A DNA stretch of 64,000 nt from Rhodoluna limnophila (GCF_005845365.1 NZ_CP040509.1:1054001-1118000); one strand, 5' to 3'. Numbered from the stretch's first letter, positions 42,606 through 51,739 are shown. Made by a program: numbers and translations. Notes: generated from the sequence alone by a model not told the origin.

Positions 42606-44417
42606 ATGAGCAAGGTTTTTAGGAACAACTATTTCTTGGTGGGTGCGACCCTGCTCAGCCTTGCCATCGGACTGACCCTCCAATATTTAGGCAGCGAATT
42701 CTCAGGACTAGTTGCATTTGGTGTAGGCGCTTCAATTGGTCTTTACCTGTCGTCATGGCTGCTGGTTAGAGCCATCAAAAATCGCGAGATGGGCAGCGAT
42801 GTACTGGCATTGATTTCGATCCTGGCCACAATGCTCACCGGCGAATGGCTGGCGGCAAGTGTGGTTTCGGTGATGCTGGCCTCGGGGCGGGCCCTAGAGA
42901 CCTGGGCTGAGGGCCGGGCACAAAACCAACTCAAGGCGCTACTTGATCGAGCACCACGGGTAGCCCACGTAATTCGTGCAGATTCAGAAATTATTGACAT
43001 CGGCATCAACGAAGTCAAAGTCGGAGACCGCCTTTTGGTTCGCTCGGGAGAAGTTGTTCCGATTGACGGCACGCTCGTCAATGCAGGCACATTCGATGAG
43101 TCAGCGCTGACCGGTGAACCCCTGCCGGTTTACCGGGCCGCTCAAGAAGCAGTTCAATCGGGAGTTTTAAACTCGGATGGCCAAGTCGAATTAATCACTA
43201 CGGCCACCTCTGCTAATTCAACATATTCGAACCTGATTCGTCTGGTTCAACAGGCTCAGGCAAACACCGCCAACGGCGTCCGCGTGGCAAATCGCTGGGC
43301 GGTGGCCTTTGTTCCGTTTGCAATAGGCCTTGCCCTCTTGACCTGGATCATTACCGGAGAACTCGCTACGGCCGTTGCTGTAATTGTTGCGGCAACCCCG
43401 TGCCCGCTCATCTTGGCTGTGCCGGTTGCTGTTATTTCTGGCATGTCACGCGCAGCCAGCCTGGGCGCAATTATCAAGGGCGGTGCAGCGCTTGAGCAGT
43501 TGGCCCGAGCTAAAACCGTGTTGCTCGATAAAACTGGAACCCTGACCCAGGGCGGCCCTGAAATCAGCACAATTCGATTTGCCGAAGGCGCAGACGTTGA
43601 TTTGGTTCTGAATCTGGCAGCCTCTCTCGACCAGAGCAGCCCTCACGTTGTGGCACGCGCTTTGGTCACCGAGGCCAAGCGCCGCGGCCTCAGCCTGAGC
43701 CATGCCACCGAGGTCAGCGAGGTGCACGGGCACGGCCTCAGCGGAACCGTGAACGGACACCACGTCACGGTTGGTCAGCCGAGTGGTGCACTGCCTGAAT
43801 GGGCAAACATCGATAACGCCCTTTTGGTGGCAGTGACCGTAGACGGCAAACTATCGGCCATCATCGGCCTCGATGACCCGCTCAGAGATGAATCAAAAAC
43901 CACGGTTCAAAACCTTCGCAAACTTGGTGTTGACCGCGTTATTTTGGTTTCGGGCGACCGCCAGACAACAGCGACCGATGTCGGCCAGGCGGTTGGAGCA
44001 GACGAGGCCTACGGAGCTTGCAGCCCAGAGCAAAAACTTGTAATTCTGCGGAGCGAAATGTCCAACTCCAAAGGCGCCGTTATTGCTGTCGGTGACGGGA
44101 TAAATGATGCTCCGGCACTTGCCGCTGCACACGTTGGTGTGGCGATGGGCGCTCGCGGAGCCACTGCAGCCAGTGAGGCAGCCGATGTCGTGATTGTTGA
44201 GGATTCGATCAGGCACCTGGCACTAGCGATTGATGCGGCCCAAGGAGCCAGAAAACGCGCGCTTCAGGCGGCTGGTGTTGGAATGGGCCTAGCCGTGGTG
44301 GCTATGTTTGCTGCGGCCTTTGGGCTAATCAATGCAACCGGCAGCGCAGTGAGCCAAGAAGCTATTGACGTTGCCGCAATTATGTGGGCCCTAGTGCCAC
44401 CCAAAAAGCGCGTTTAG
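42606..44417 (+). CDS. Heavy-metal P1B-type ATPase
   Basis: 603 residues, short because there is no N-terminal metal-binding (HMA) domain. The transmembrane metal site is ATPCPLILAVPVAV, the actuator loop has FDESALTGEPLPV, the phosphorylation site is LLDKTGTLTQGG with Asp near residue 313, and the hinge is VGDGINDAPALAAAHVGVAMG. SPHVVARAL is the nucleotide-binding HP/SP region with P..H variant. TPC-type ATPases export zinc, cadmium or other divalent metals; the true cation is not determined. Only two or three helices follow the hinge. The stop overlaps the convergent trkA stop by 4 nt. Confidence 0.9.
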   Translation: MSKVFRNNYFLVGATLLSLAIGLTLQYLGSEFSGLVAFGVGASIGLYLSSWLLVRAIKNREMGSDVLALISILATMLTGEWLAASVVSVMLASGRALETWAEGRAQNQLKALLDRAPRVAHVIRADSEIIDIGINEVKVGDRLLVRSGEVVPIDGTLVNAGTFDESALTGEPLPVYRAAQEAVQSGVLNSDGQVELITTATSANSTYSNLIRLVQQAQANTANGVRVANRWAVAFVPFAIGLALLTWIITGELATAVAVIVAATPCPLILAVPVAVISGMSRAASLGAIIKGGAALEQLARAKTVLLDKTGTLTQGGPEISTIRFAEGADVDLVLNLAASLDQSSPHVVARALVTEAKRRGLSLSHATEVSEVHGHGLSGTVNGHHVTVGQPSGALPEWANIDNALLVAVTVDGKLSAIIGLDDPLRDESKTTVQNLRKLGVDRVILVSGDRQTTATDVGQAVGADEAYGACSPEQKLVILRSEMSNSKGAVIAVGDGINDAPALAAAHVGVAMGARGATAASEAADVVIVEDSIRHLALAIDAAQGARKRALQAAGVGMGLAVVAMFAAAFGLINATGSAVSQEAIDVAAIMWALVPPKKRV

Positions 44418-45103
44418 TCCAGCTGGACGAACTCGTCTAGCGGGGCCTTGCGCCCGGCCACAACCAAGAAGTCACCGGTGTTCAAAACGGTGTCTGGGAA
44501 AGCCGGAGAGTACTCACTGTCACCGTGGCTGGTGGCCACAACGGTCACACCGTAGGTGCTGCGAATCTTTAGGTCGGCAAGGGTCTGACCGCTGAATGAC
44601 TCAGGGCAAACCGCCTTGACCATCACAAAATCTTCATCGATGTGCACGTAGTCAAGAGATTCACCCGAGACCATGTGGGCCACGCGGCGACCCATCTCAT
44701 ACTCTGGGAAGATCACGTGATGCGCACCAAGCTGCTGCAGAATCTTGCCGTGAGACTTTGAGTTTGCCTTGGCCCAAACCTGCTTGATGCCCAGCTGCAG
44801 CAAAAGCGATGTGGTCAAAATGCTTGATTCAAGATCAGCACCGATGGCCACCACCGCTGAATCAACATCGGCTAAACCGAGCTCTCTAAGTGTTTCTTCG
44901 TCAGTGGTGTCTGCCGTAACCACGTGGGTCAGCTCGCCAGCTAGCGACTGCACAAGACGCTCATCCGTGTCGATGCCCAGCACCTGGTGACCGCTGGCGA
45001 CCAGCTCAAGCGCCAGTGCCGAACCGAATCGGCCGAGGCCGATTACGGCAACGTTCGCCGCGTGAAAGCCGCGCTTGCGAGTTGGTTTGTTTGACTTAGG
45101 CAT
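44414..45103 (-). CDS. trkA: Potassium uptake regulatory protein TrkA/KtrA
   Basis: 229 residues. The RCK_N domain has NVAVIGLGRFGSALALELVASGHQVLGIDTD, a Rossmann NAD/ATP-binding fold with GxGxxG and the terminal acidic residue. The RCK_C domain (residues about 140-229) has TLADLKIRSTYGVTVVATSH and LNTGDFLVVAGRK. It gates the TrkH channel from the cytoplasm. It lies 36 nt after trkH, so the two form the K+ uptake operon. A basic N-terminal tail (KSNKPTRKRGFH) is a small extension. Confidence 0.94.
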   Translation of the reverse strand: MPKSNKPTRKRGFHAANVAVIGLGRFGSALALELVASGHQVLGIDTDERLVQSLAGELTHVVTADTTDEETLRELGLADVDSAVVAIGADLESSILTTSLLLQLGIKQVWAKANSKSHGKILQQLGAHHVIFPEYEMGRRVAHMVSGESLDYVHIDEDFVMVKAVCPESFSGQTLADLKIRSTYGVTVVATSHGDSEYSPAFPDTVLNTGDFLVVAGRKAPLDEFVQLD

Positions 45104-45139
45104 GAGGCCACCTTCTTTTCAATGATTACTGTAACTGCG

Positions 45140-46513
45140 CTAGCCAATTAGTGGCCTCTCGCGCGGATATTCAAAGTGTCGTTTTGTCCTGCGAAGTGCA
45201 AGTGAGGTAGCCACGACGATTGGACCGAGGCGACCAAACAACATCAAAAGAGTCACTAGGAACTTATCTGCTTCGGGCAAATTTGGGGTCACTCCAGCGG
45301 TCAGACCCACAGTTCCGACGGCAGAAAATACCTCAAGCAGGATTTGGTCGAGTGTGAAGTTGGTGGTCAGGCGCATCAGGATTGTTGCTCCAACAATCAC
45401 AAATGCAGTAATACCCACAATGGTCAAAGCTTGGCGCTGCATCGAACGTGGAAGCCTGCGGTTTCCGATGTTGACCGCAGCCTCACCACGAATCTCGGTA
45501 TAGATAATGAAGAACAAAACCACCGCAGTGCCAATTTTGATACCGCCCGAGGTAGACACGCTGGCACCACCGATAAACATCAGGATGTCAGTCACCAACA
45601 GAGTGCTCGGGGTCATGTTCAGGTAGTCCACCGAATTAAAGCCAGCCGTGCGAGGCATTACTGAAGCAAAGATACTGTCGAGAACTTTGTCCAAAGGAGT
45701 TAGCGGCCCAAAGGTTTTGGGGTTATTCCATTCCAAGAATCCGACCGCAATGGTGCCAACAATTAGCAGCACGAAACTGCCCCACAAAACGATTCTGCTA
45801 TTGAGAGACCACTGGGCAGGCATGGTGTAGTTCAATTCGCGATTGAATTTCTCGGCAAGCCATAGTTTGGAGCGGTCGCGAATCTCAACGATTGTAGGGA
45901 AACCGACACTGGCCAAGAACACTGTGACAAATATCGGAACCAGGATCCAACCATCTCGCGCAAACTGAATCATGCTGTCTGAGTAGAGAGCGAAACCCGC
46001 GTTGTTGAAAGCCGACAGGGCGTGAAAGGCGCCGTGCCCTAGGGCTTTGGCTAGGTCGTAGTCATAGTGGGTCAAAAACCGAACGGTCAGGAACACAAAG
46101 AGCAGTCCCTGGAAAAAAAGCATGATCTTTAGAACGTTTCGCAACATGGCTTTAACGTCAGCGCCAGCAGTGCCGACTTCTGAGCTGGTGGACATTCTAT
46201 TTTTGAGTGACACTCGGCCGTCTAGGAGCAACGCAACTAAGGTGGCAAAACTGACGATTCCGAAGCCTCCCACTTGAATTAGGAGCGCAATCACGACGTG
46301 TCCAAAAAGATTCCAATGCGTCTCAACGTCGAGAGTTGAAAGCCCAGTTACCGTGGTCGCTGAGGTCGCTGTGAAAAGCGAATCTAGAAATGGCGTTTGC
46401 TCGCCCGAGTTTGTGGCAATTGGCAGGCATAGCAAAAATGTGCCCGCGAGAATGATTGCGGTGAACGCCACAGCCACGAGCTGGCTTGGGTGCAGTCCTT
46501 GGCGACTGGACAT
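45140..46513 (-). CDS. trkH: Potassium transporter TrkH/KtrB
   Basis: 457 residues with eight to ten helices in four repeat units. The selectivity-filter loops include TSATTVTGLSTLDVETHWN, HALSAFNNAGFALY and MPRTAGFNSVDY, and the fourth loop in SAVGTVGLTAGVTP; conserved glycines are present in each. It moves K+ (with Na+ or H+) into the cell together with TrkA encoded just downstream. The start ATG 46513 lies 62 nt downstream of the tRNA-Thr gene on the same strand. Confidence 0.94.
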   Translation of the reverse strand: MSSRQGLHPSQLVAVAFTAIILAGTFLLCLPIATNSGEQTPFLDSLFTATSATTVTGLSTLDVETHWNLFGHVVIALLIQVGGFGIVSFATLVALLLDGRVSLKNRMSTSSEVGTAGADVKAMLRNVLKIMLFFQGLLFVFLTVRFLTHYDYDLAKALGHGAFHALSAFNNAGFALYSDSMIQFARDGWILVPIFVTVFLASVGFPTIVEIRDRSKLWLAEKFNRELNYTMPAQWSLNSRIVLWGSFVLLIVGTIAVGFLEWNNPKTFGPLTPLDKVLDSIFASVMPRTAGFNSVDYLNMTPSTLLVTDILMFIGGASVSTSGGIKIGTAVVLFFIIYTEIRGEAAVNIGNRRLPRSMQRQALTIVGITAFVIVGATILMRLTTNFTLDQILLEVFSAVGTVGLTAGVTPNLPEADKFLVTLLMLFGRLGPIVVATSLALRRTKRHFEYPRERPLIG

Positions 46514-46575
46514 TCAGATACCTCTTCCGGAGACATCCAAAAGCCTACTCCTTTGGAGCGCCTAAAGAGCCTCAG

Positions 46576-46648
46576 AGCCACCTTGGGGAATTGAACCCCA
46601 GACCTGCTCTTTACGAGGGAGCTGCTCTACCAACTGAGCTAAGGCGGC
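46576..46648 (-). tRNA. tRNA-Thr (anticodon CGT)
   Basis: 73 nt without an encoded CCA. The acceptor GCCGCCT pairs with AGGTGGC, D arm GCTC/GAGC, anticodon loop CTCGTAA with anticodon CGT, and T arm CTGGGG... TTCAATT ...CCCCA. The anticodon stem GCTCC/AGAGC has a C-A mismatch at its loop-closing pair (31-39). Other arms are intact, so it is probably functional. Confidence 0.92.
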
Positions 46649-46674
46649 GTGCTGCTAATAGCAACTGAAAAAGT

Positions 46675-47652
46675 TTACTGCTGCGGCAGCACTCCGATGC
46701 GTTTTAGTCGCGCGATTGCGCCATCTTCGATCGGGCTTTCAGGACCAATTGCAACTCGCATGGCACGCAGCACAAATCGAGTTAGAGGCTGAATAATCCA
46801 TCGCGGTTTGGCCTTGAGCCCCAGTTCAGATCTAAATTCTGGCCTCATCGACACCACTGCCGCATCGAACAGCAGGTTGTAGATTGGCTTGGCCAGACCG
46901 GGTAGGGGCGGATTCTTGATGAATTTCACAACATCGATGGTGTCTTCAGTTGCCGCCAAAATGCCGGCATCTCTGATTTCGTCTATCGCAGCCGTTAGCT
47001 CAACCTGGGTCATCGGTGTGGTTTTTAGACCTAGAGGAGCAACTGAAACACTCCACTGCGAGATGTAGTTATCGGCACCCGAAGGTGCCTGACCCTTTGG
47101 AATCGGTCGTGAAGCAAACATTTCGTGCGCCACCAGAAATGACTCCATGAACGCAATGTGAACCCACAGCAGCAAGTCTTTATCTGCTGCCCGATAATCG
47201 CGCACCTCGCCCGAGCCGGTCTGATAACTTCCGGTCACGGTTTTGTGAAGCCGATTTACGCGCCCGGCTTCATTCATAACCGCAGCCCTTGAGCCAAAGG
47301 TGGTAACGGTTAGCCATCGAATGGTTCCGGCCAACCTACCTAGTGGATCCTGTTCGTAACGCGAGTGATCCTTGACTCCGGTGAGGGAGCCAGGGTGTAG
47401 CGCCTGCATCAAAAGCGCTCGAATTCCACCGACGAGCGTTCCGAAATCTGCATGGACCACCCAGGGTGCATCAGACGGCACAAAGAATCCGGGTTCGTCA
47501 CCAGCGGCGATTACCTCAAGCCATGGCGGAACACCATCTGGGTCACCCGAGAGCAGGCGCCGAAACCGTTTGGAAAGGTTTTCTTGTAATGCATTGTTTG
47601 ACAAGTAGTTGCGCCTAACCTTATTTACGACATCTCGAGAAAGAGCAACCAT
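46675..47652 (-). CDS. MpaB/DUF2236-family oxygenase-like protein
   Basis: 325 residues if started at ATG 47652. WVVHADFGTLVGGIRALLMQALHPGSLTGVKDHSRYEQDPLG and the later LLWVHIAFMESFLVAHEMF carry the conserved histidines of the DUF2236 (MpaB/latex oxygenase-like) family, which bind heme or act as oxygenases. Its real reaction is unknown. The start is doubtful: ATG 47652 shares bases with the start of the divergent gene and lacks a ribosome-binding site, while TTG 47604 has TTAGG upstream and keeps all conserved blocks. Situated beside tRNA-Thr, on the same strand. Confidence 0.8.
   Translation of the reverse strand: MVALSRDVVNKVRRNYLSNNALQENLSKRFRRLLSGDPDGVPPWLEVIAAGDEPGFFVPSDAPWVVHADFGTLVGGIRALLMQALHPGSLTGVKDHSRYEQDPLGRLAGTIRWLTVTTFGSRAAVMNEAGRVNRLHKTVTGSYQTGSGEVRDYRAADKDLLLWVHIAFMESFLVAHEMFASRPIPKGQAPSGADNYISQWSVSVAPLGLKTTPMTQVELTAAIDEIRDAGILAATEDTIDVVKFIKNPPLPGLAKPIYNLLFDAAVVSMRPEFRSELGLKAKPRWIIQPLTRFVLRAMRVAIGPESPIEDGAIARLKRIGVLPQQ
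47598..47627 (+). promoter_or_regulatory. Candidate promoter for the 127-aa membrane protein
   Basis: A perfect -35 TTGACA at 47598-47603 is followed after 18 nt by TATTTA at 47622-47627, 23 nt ahead of the ATG at 47651. It overlaps the possible 5' end of the divergent MpaB-like gene. The -10 is only fair. Confidence 0.45.
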
Positions 47653-48034
47653 GAAAGAACTAGATCTAATCCAGCTTTGGGTAAAAGCCCGCAATCACAT
47701 CATTGTTTCTCAACTTGCGCCAACTGCTCTGCTAATTTTTGCAATTGCAATTTTGCCAAGTATGACCATGGCGTCGCTCACCCACCAGATGGCCTTCATC
47801 TTGGTGTTGCTTTCGAGTGGTGTGCTGGGTGCAGCAGCTCAGATTTCTTCGGCCAATGAAGCCACCGCGATTGCCCAAGACCTGCGCAACCTCGATTCAA
47901 TGTCTGCTGTTTCAGCACGGATTGCCGCGACTGCTCCATGGCTGGTAATCGTCAAGTTTGGTACCCCGGCAATCTTCACCCTCACCTACATCGCAATTTT
48001 GATGCAGCTTTTCTTGGGCTACATGCGCTACTAA
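47651..48034 (+). CDS. Hypothetical membrane protein (127 aa)
   Basis: 127 residues from ATG 47651, after GAAAGAG; the frame is open 14 codons further but that has no ribosome-binding site. It has a polar N-terminus (MKELDLIQLWVKARNHIIVS) and three hydrophobic stretches (APTALLIFAIAILPS, AFILVLLSSGVLGAAAQ and FGTPAIFTLTYIAILMQLFLG). I do not recognise a family. It stands alone between the divergent MpaB-like gene and a strong terminator, so it is a monocistronic unit. Confidence 0.6.
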   Translation: MKELDLIQLWVKARNHIIVSQLAPTALLIFAIAILPSMTMASLTHQMAFILVLLSSGVLGAAAQISSANEATAIAQDLRNLDSMSAVSARIAATAPWLVIVKFGTPAIFTLTYIAILMQLFLGYMRY

Positions 48035-48044
48035 TCAAAACGAC

Positions 48045-48090
48045 AGAAACCCCCGACCTTGGTTCTAAGGAGCACAAGTCGGGGGTTTCT
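48045..48090. terminator. Strong, probably bidirectional terminator
   Basis: AGAAACCCCCGACCTT (48045-48060) pairs with AAGTCGGGGGTTTCT (48076-48090) with one bulged base, followed by TTTTT on the plus strand. It ends the 127-aa gene and, since the minus strand continues with TCGTTTTG, may also end the convergent symporter gene stopping at 48098. Confidence 0.85.
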
Positions 48091-48097
48091 TTTTGTC

Positions 48098-49750
48098 TTA
48101 GTGCTGGACCGCCTTGCCAATTGCGGCGCCGGTCATTGAGCGAACCTCAAGTTCGGCGTACTTAGCGGTGTTGTTCTCGTTAGAGGTAACGGTACCCAAC
48201 CAGCCCATAAAGAATCCAAATGGGATTGAGACGATACCCGGGTTATTCAATGGAAAGTAGTTGAACTTCACACAGTCAACAGCCTCTGGCAAGCACTTGA
48301 TAAAGCTGGTCTCGGCACCCGATACGTTGCCTGAGAACACCAACAGCACCAATGCCATGCCAAGGCCGCCGTAGATAGCCCAGACTGCTCCGCGAGTGTT
48401 GAAGCGCTTCCAGAACAGCGAGAACAGCACGGCGGGCAGGTTAGCCGATGCTGCGATGGCAAAGGCAATTGCCACAAGGAAGGCAACGTTTAGACCCTGG
48501 GCCCCAATAGCCAGCACGATTGAAACCGCACCAATCAAAATGGCAGCAATTCGAGCCACGTTGACCTCTTTTTTAGGGTCAACATTGCCCTTCTTGATCA
48601 CGTTGGCATAGAAGTCGTGCGCAAACGATGACGAGCTAGCCAGAGTCAAACCTGCAACTACGGCCAGGATGGTCGCAAAGGCAATCGCACCGATAATCGC
48701 AAGCATCGTCGCACCGCCGGTTTCGCCGGCAATGTTTGTGCCCAGCTCTTTGGCCAGCAGCGGAGCCGCCAGGTTGCCGCCCTTGTCAGCCTCTTTAATT
48801 GCCGTTGACCCCACCAAAGCAGCGGCGCCAAATCCAAGGGCAATAGTCATCAGATAGAACACACCGATGTTTCCGATAGCCCAGTTCACCGAGGTTCGGG
48901 CGGCTTTTGCGGTTGGCACTGTGTAGAAGCGGATCAGGATGTGAGGCAGACCCGCGGTTCCGAGAACTAAAGCCAAACCAAGTGAAATTAGGTCCAGCTT
49001 GTTCATCAGGGTCTTGAATGGGTCACCCTCAACCTCAACGCCATACTTGTTGCCCGGGTTCAAGAACTCTGGGTTGCCGCTGAGTTTTTGCGCCTGACCA
49101 AGCATCGCGCTGATGTCGAACCCAAATCGGGCCAGCACCATGATGGTCAAGACCGTGGCACCAATCATCAGCAAGAAAGCTTTGACAATTTGCACGTACG
49201 TGGTGCCCTTCATGCCACCCACAGTTACGTAAACAATCATCAAAATGCCAACCACACCGATAATCAGGTTCTTAGCTGCAGTGTCGGTTGGGTCAATTCC
49301 AAGCAGGAGCGCAACGAGGCTTCCGGCACCGACCATTTGGGCCAGTAGGTAGAAGATTGAGACCACAACGGTAGATGCCGATGCTGCTGAGCGGACCGGG
49401 CGCTGCTTCATTCGGAACGCAACCACGTCACCCATGGTGAAACGCCCAGAGTTTCTAAGCGGCTCAGCAACGAGTAGCAACGCCACCAGCCAAGCAACCA
49501 AGAAGCCGATTGAATACAAGAAACCGTCGTATCCGGCGAGCGCGATCATTCCGGCGATTCCGAGGAATGAGGCTGCCGACATGTAGTCACCGGCGATGGC
49601 TAGGCCATTTTGGAAACCTGAGAACGAGGCTCCGCCGTCATAAAAGTCCGAGGAGTTTTTCTTGTTTGACTTACCCGCCCGAATAACCAGGACCAGGGTG
49701 AAGAGTACGAAAACAACAAACAGAATGGTGGAGAGAGTTGTCGAGTTCAT
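48098..49750 (-). CDS. actP: Cation/acetate symporter (ActP-like)
   Basis: 550 residues, sodium:solute symporter family with about 13 helices. The sodium-site and family signatures include FSGFQNGLAIAGDYMSAASFLGIAGMIALAGYDGF, FRMKQRPVRSAAS and GGMKGTTYVQIVKAFLL, in order as in ActP. Short-chain carboxylates such as acetate, or pyruvate, are the usual substrates. The DUF485 (YjcH-like) gene precedes it with a 4-nt overlap, the classic actP pairing. Acetyl-CoA synthetase is encoded 9 kb away (59.2 kb), which supports acetate use. Confidence 0.9.
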   Translation of the reverse strand: MNSTTLSTILFVVFVLFTLVLVIRAGKSNKKNSSDFYDGGASFSGFQNGLAIAGDYMSAASFLGIAGMIALAGYDGFLYSIGFLVAWLVALLLVAEPLRNSGRFTMGDVVAFRMKQRPVRSAASASTVVVSIFYLLAQMVGAGSLVALLLGIDPTDTAAKNLIIGVVGILMIVYVTVGGMKGTTYVQIVKAFLLMIGATVLTIMVLARFGFDISAMLGQAQKLSGNPEFLNPGNKYGVEVEGDPFKTLMNKLDLISLGLALVLGTAGLPHILIRFYTVPTAKAARTSVNWAIGNIGVFYLMTIALGFGAAALVGSTAIKEADKGGNLAAPLLAKELGTNIAGETGGATMLAIIGAIAFATILAVVAGLTLASSSSFAHDFYANVIKKGNVDPKKEVNVARIAAILIGAVSIVLAIGAQGLNVAFLVAIAFAIAASANLPAVLFSLFWKRFNTRGAVWAIYGGLGMALVLLVFSGNVSGAETSFIKCLPEAVDCVKFNYFPLNNPGIVSIPFGFFMGWLGTVTSNENNTAKYAELEVRSMTGAAIGKAVQH

Positions 49751-50118
49751 GCTTTGTGCCCAATCTGCTCGTTGATCTTGTCTCTCAGCGAGTCAGAAGC
49801 AGCATCGAGGTGCTTACTGGAATGGCGCTCGTAAAGCCAAGCAATAAAAAAGGTTGATGCAAACTGCAAAACGCCAAGGATGATGGCGATGTTTATGTTG
49901 GGTGCCACCTCAGTGCTTACCCAATCACGGGCAAAAGCAGTGAGGAGGATGTAACCGAAATACCAAACCAGGAAAGCTACGGTCACCGGAAACGCGAAGC
50001 CGCGGAACCGACGCTTTAGATCCTGGAATTCGGGGCTGGCCTGAGTTTCGGCCCACACCCTTTCATTCTCTGAAGATCCCAATTGAACTCCAATGTCCAA
50101 GAAATCACGCTGGGGCAT
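49747..50118 (-). CDS. DUF485 membrane protein (YjcH-like)
   Basis: 123 residues with two membrane helices (about 43-63 and 76-98). The DUF485 signature is EFQDLKRRFRGFAFPVTVAFLVWYFGYILLTAFARD. It is paired with ActP-type symporters across bacteria and probably assists their insertion or activity; this is not proven. The 4-nt overlap (ATGA) with the symporter gene indicates coupling. Confidence 0.88.
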   Translation of the reverse strand: MPQRDFLDIGVQLGSSENERVWAETQASPEFQDLKRRFRGFAFPVTVAFLVWYFGYILLTAFARDWVSTEVAPNINIAIILGVLQFASTFFIAWLYERHSSKHLDAASDSLRDKINEQIGHKA

Positions 50119-50200
50119 CTTTGCCGAAGCGTAGGGTGCTGGGGCACTCTAGCCTGAGCCTATCCAAAACTGGAAAAGATTTTTACAAAAAATAGATAGG

Positions 50201-50214
50201 TAACGATTTCGTTA
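50201..50214. promoter_or_regulatory. Palindrome upstream of the acetate-transport genes
   Basis: TAACGATTTCGTTA is a 6-bp inverted repeat with a 2-nt centre, about 85 bp before the DUF485 start and 5 bp after the stop of the upstream peptidase-like gene. It may be an operator for the DUF485-symporter transcript or a small hairpin at the end of the upstream gene. Role unproven. Confidence 0.3.
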
Positions 50215-50218
50215 TGGA

Positions 50219-51739
50219 CTAGCAATTCGGGTCTTCGGTTGGCACTACATCCTTGATGAAATAGTCGTCAACTACCTGCTCGATGCACTTGCTACCCTGG
50301 CCGTAAGCGGTGTGCCCCTCGCCGTTCCAAGTGACTAACTGCGCGTTTTCTAGAACCTCATTAGCCAGCGCAACTGCGTCTGCATAAGGGGTTGCAGGGT
50401 CACCGGTGGTGCCGATAACAAGAATCGTCTTGGAACCTGAAGCCGCGTAACTTTCTGGTCGTTCGGCAACCGGAAAAGGCCACATCTCGCAGCCGAGGGC
50501 GCCGTTTTGCCAGTATCTTCCGAACACGCTGCTGGCTTCGAGGGCAATTGCGTTTTGAGCGGCCATTGACACTGCATCACTGGCAGATCGGGAATCCAGG
50601 CATGAGATGGCAACGTTGGCCTCCATCTGGTTGGAGCCGTACTTACCAGTCTCATCGCGCTCGTTATAGGTGTCAGCCAACAGGATGAAGGTCGTACCGT
50701 CACCAGATTTGAGCTCGCTAAATGCCTGACTCAAGTAGGGCCAGTAACCCTGACTGTAGAGGGGCATAATCATGCCCGTGATAGCTCCCCAGATGGTCAG
50801 CTCTCTGCCGTCTTGAGTTGCAACCGGATTCTTCTCAAGCTTCAGCAAAAGAGCCGAAATCTGACTCAGTGCCGAACTCATGCTCCCGGTAAAAGGGCAG
50901 TCCGAGGTTTCGAGGCAATCGGCGAGGAAGTTCTTTAGGGCTTGATCAAAACCAACGAGTTGCCCGATGCTCTGCTCTTCATCTGACTTTGTTGGGTCGA
51001 TGGCTCCGTCAAGGACCATCCGACCAACCCTGGCTGGATACAGTTCGGCATAGGTGGCCCCCAAAAAGGTTCCGTAGCTGAAGCCCAGATAGTTGATTTG
51101 CTCTTCGCCAAAAACCGCTCGCAGAATGTCCATGTCACGAGCCGCCGAAACAGTATCGATGTAAGCCAACTCTGGGCCGGTGTTAGCCAAGCACGCGTCG
51201 GCAAAGACCCGGTAAGCCTGACGAGTTAGAGCGATGTCCTCGGCACTATTGAGTTCGGCATCATTTTGGCCGTACAAGAGGTCATCGGTGTCTTTTGCAT
51301 TTAGGCACTTGACCGTGGGCTCGCTGGCGCCTACACCACGCGGGTCAAAACCCACGAGGTTGTAACTGTTGCGTAGGGTATCGGTGCCCAGCTGCTCTGC
51401 TGAATTCATGATCCAGCTGTAGCCAGAACCACCCGGCCCACCCGGGTTGAAGATGATGGAACCGAGCGATTCGGCTTGGTCTGCTTTACGGTAGGCAACT
51501 GCCAGAGTTAGTGAACCCGCAGATGGGTCTTGCCAGTTAAGCGGAACCTCAACCTCTCCGCAATAGGTTTGCTCGCCACCGCACGCTGACCAACTGACCG
51601 ATTGGGTATAGAAACTCTTTAGATCTGCAGATATCGATGGGTCTTCCAGCGGCTCGGGGCCTTGGACCGGAGCGGCACAGCCGGTCAGCAACATCACCGA
51701 GGCAACTGCGGCGGCGAGCAACTTTCCGAACCTTTGCAC
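50219..51739 (-). CDS. Secreted tripeptidyl-aminopeptidase-like alpha/beta hydrolase (lipoprotein)
   Basis: 506 residues from a GTG at 51739 that overlaps the holB stop by one base. Lipobox LLTGC with Cys near residue 21, so membrane-anchored on the outside. The hydrolase has IIFNPGGPGGSGYSWI (oxyanion-hole HGGPG-type), VGFDPRGVGAS, the nucleophile elbow LGFSYGTFLGATYAELYP and the late His in NGEGHTAYGQG. The TAP-like C-terminal domain (ILVIGTTGDPATPYADAVALANEV) carries the acidic residue. It is likely to release amino acids or short peptides from extracellular peptides; the specificity is unknown. Confidence 0.9.
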   Translation of the reverse strand: MQRFGKLLAAAVASVMLLTGCAAPVQGPEPLEDPSISADLKSFYTQSVSWSACGGEQTYCGEVEVPLNWQDPSAGSLTLAVAYRKADQAESLGSIIFNPGGPGGSGYSWIMNSAEQLGTDTLRNSYNLVGFDPRGVGASEPTVKCLNAKDTDDLLYGQNDAELNSAEDIALTRQAYRVFADACLANTGPELAYIDTVSAARDMDILRAVFGEEQINYLGFSYGTFLGATYAELYPARVGRMVLDGAIDPTKSDEEQSIGQLVGFDQALKNFLADCLETSDCPFTGSMSSALSQISALLLKLEKNPVATQDGRELTIWGAITGMIMPLYSQGYWPYLSQAFSELKSGDGTTFILLADTYNERDETGKYGSNQMEANVAISCLDSRSASDAVSMAAQNAIALEASSVFGRYWQNGALGCEMWPFPVAERPESYAASGSKTILVIGTTGDPATPYADAVALANEVLENAQLVTWNGEGHTAYGQGSKCIEQVVDDYFIKDVVPTEDPNC

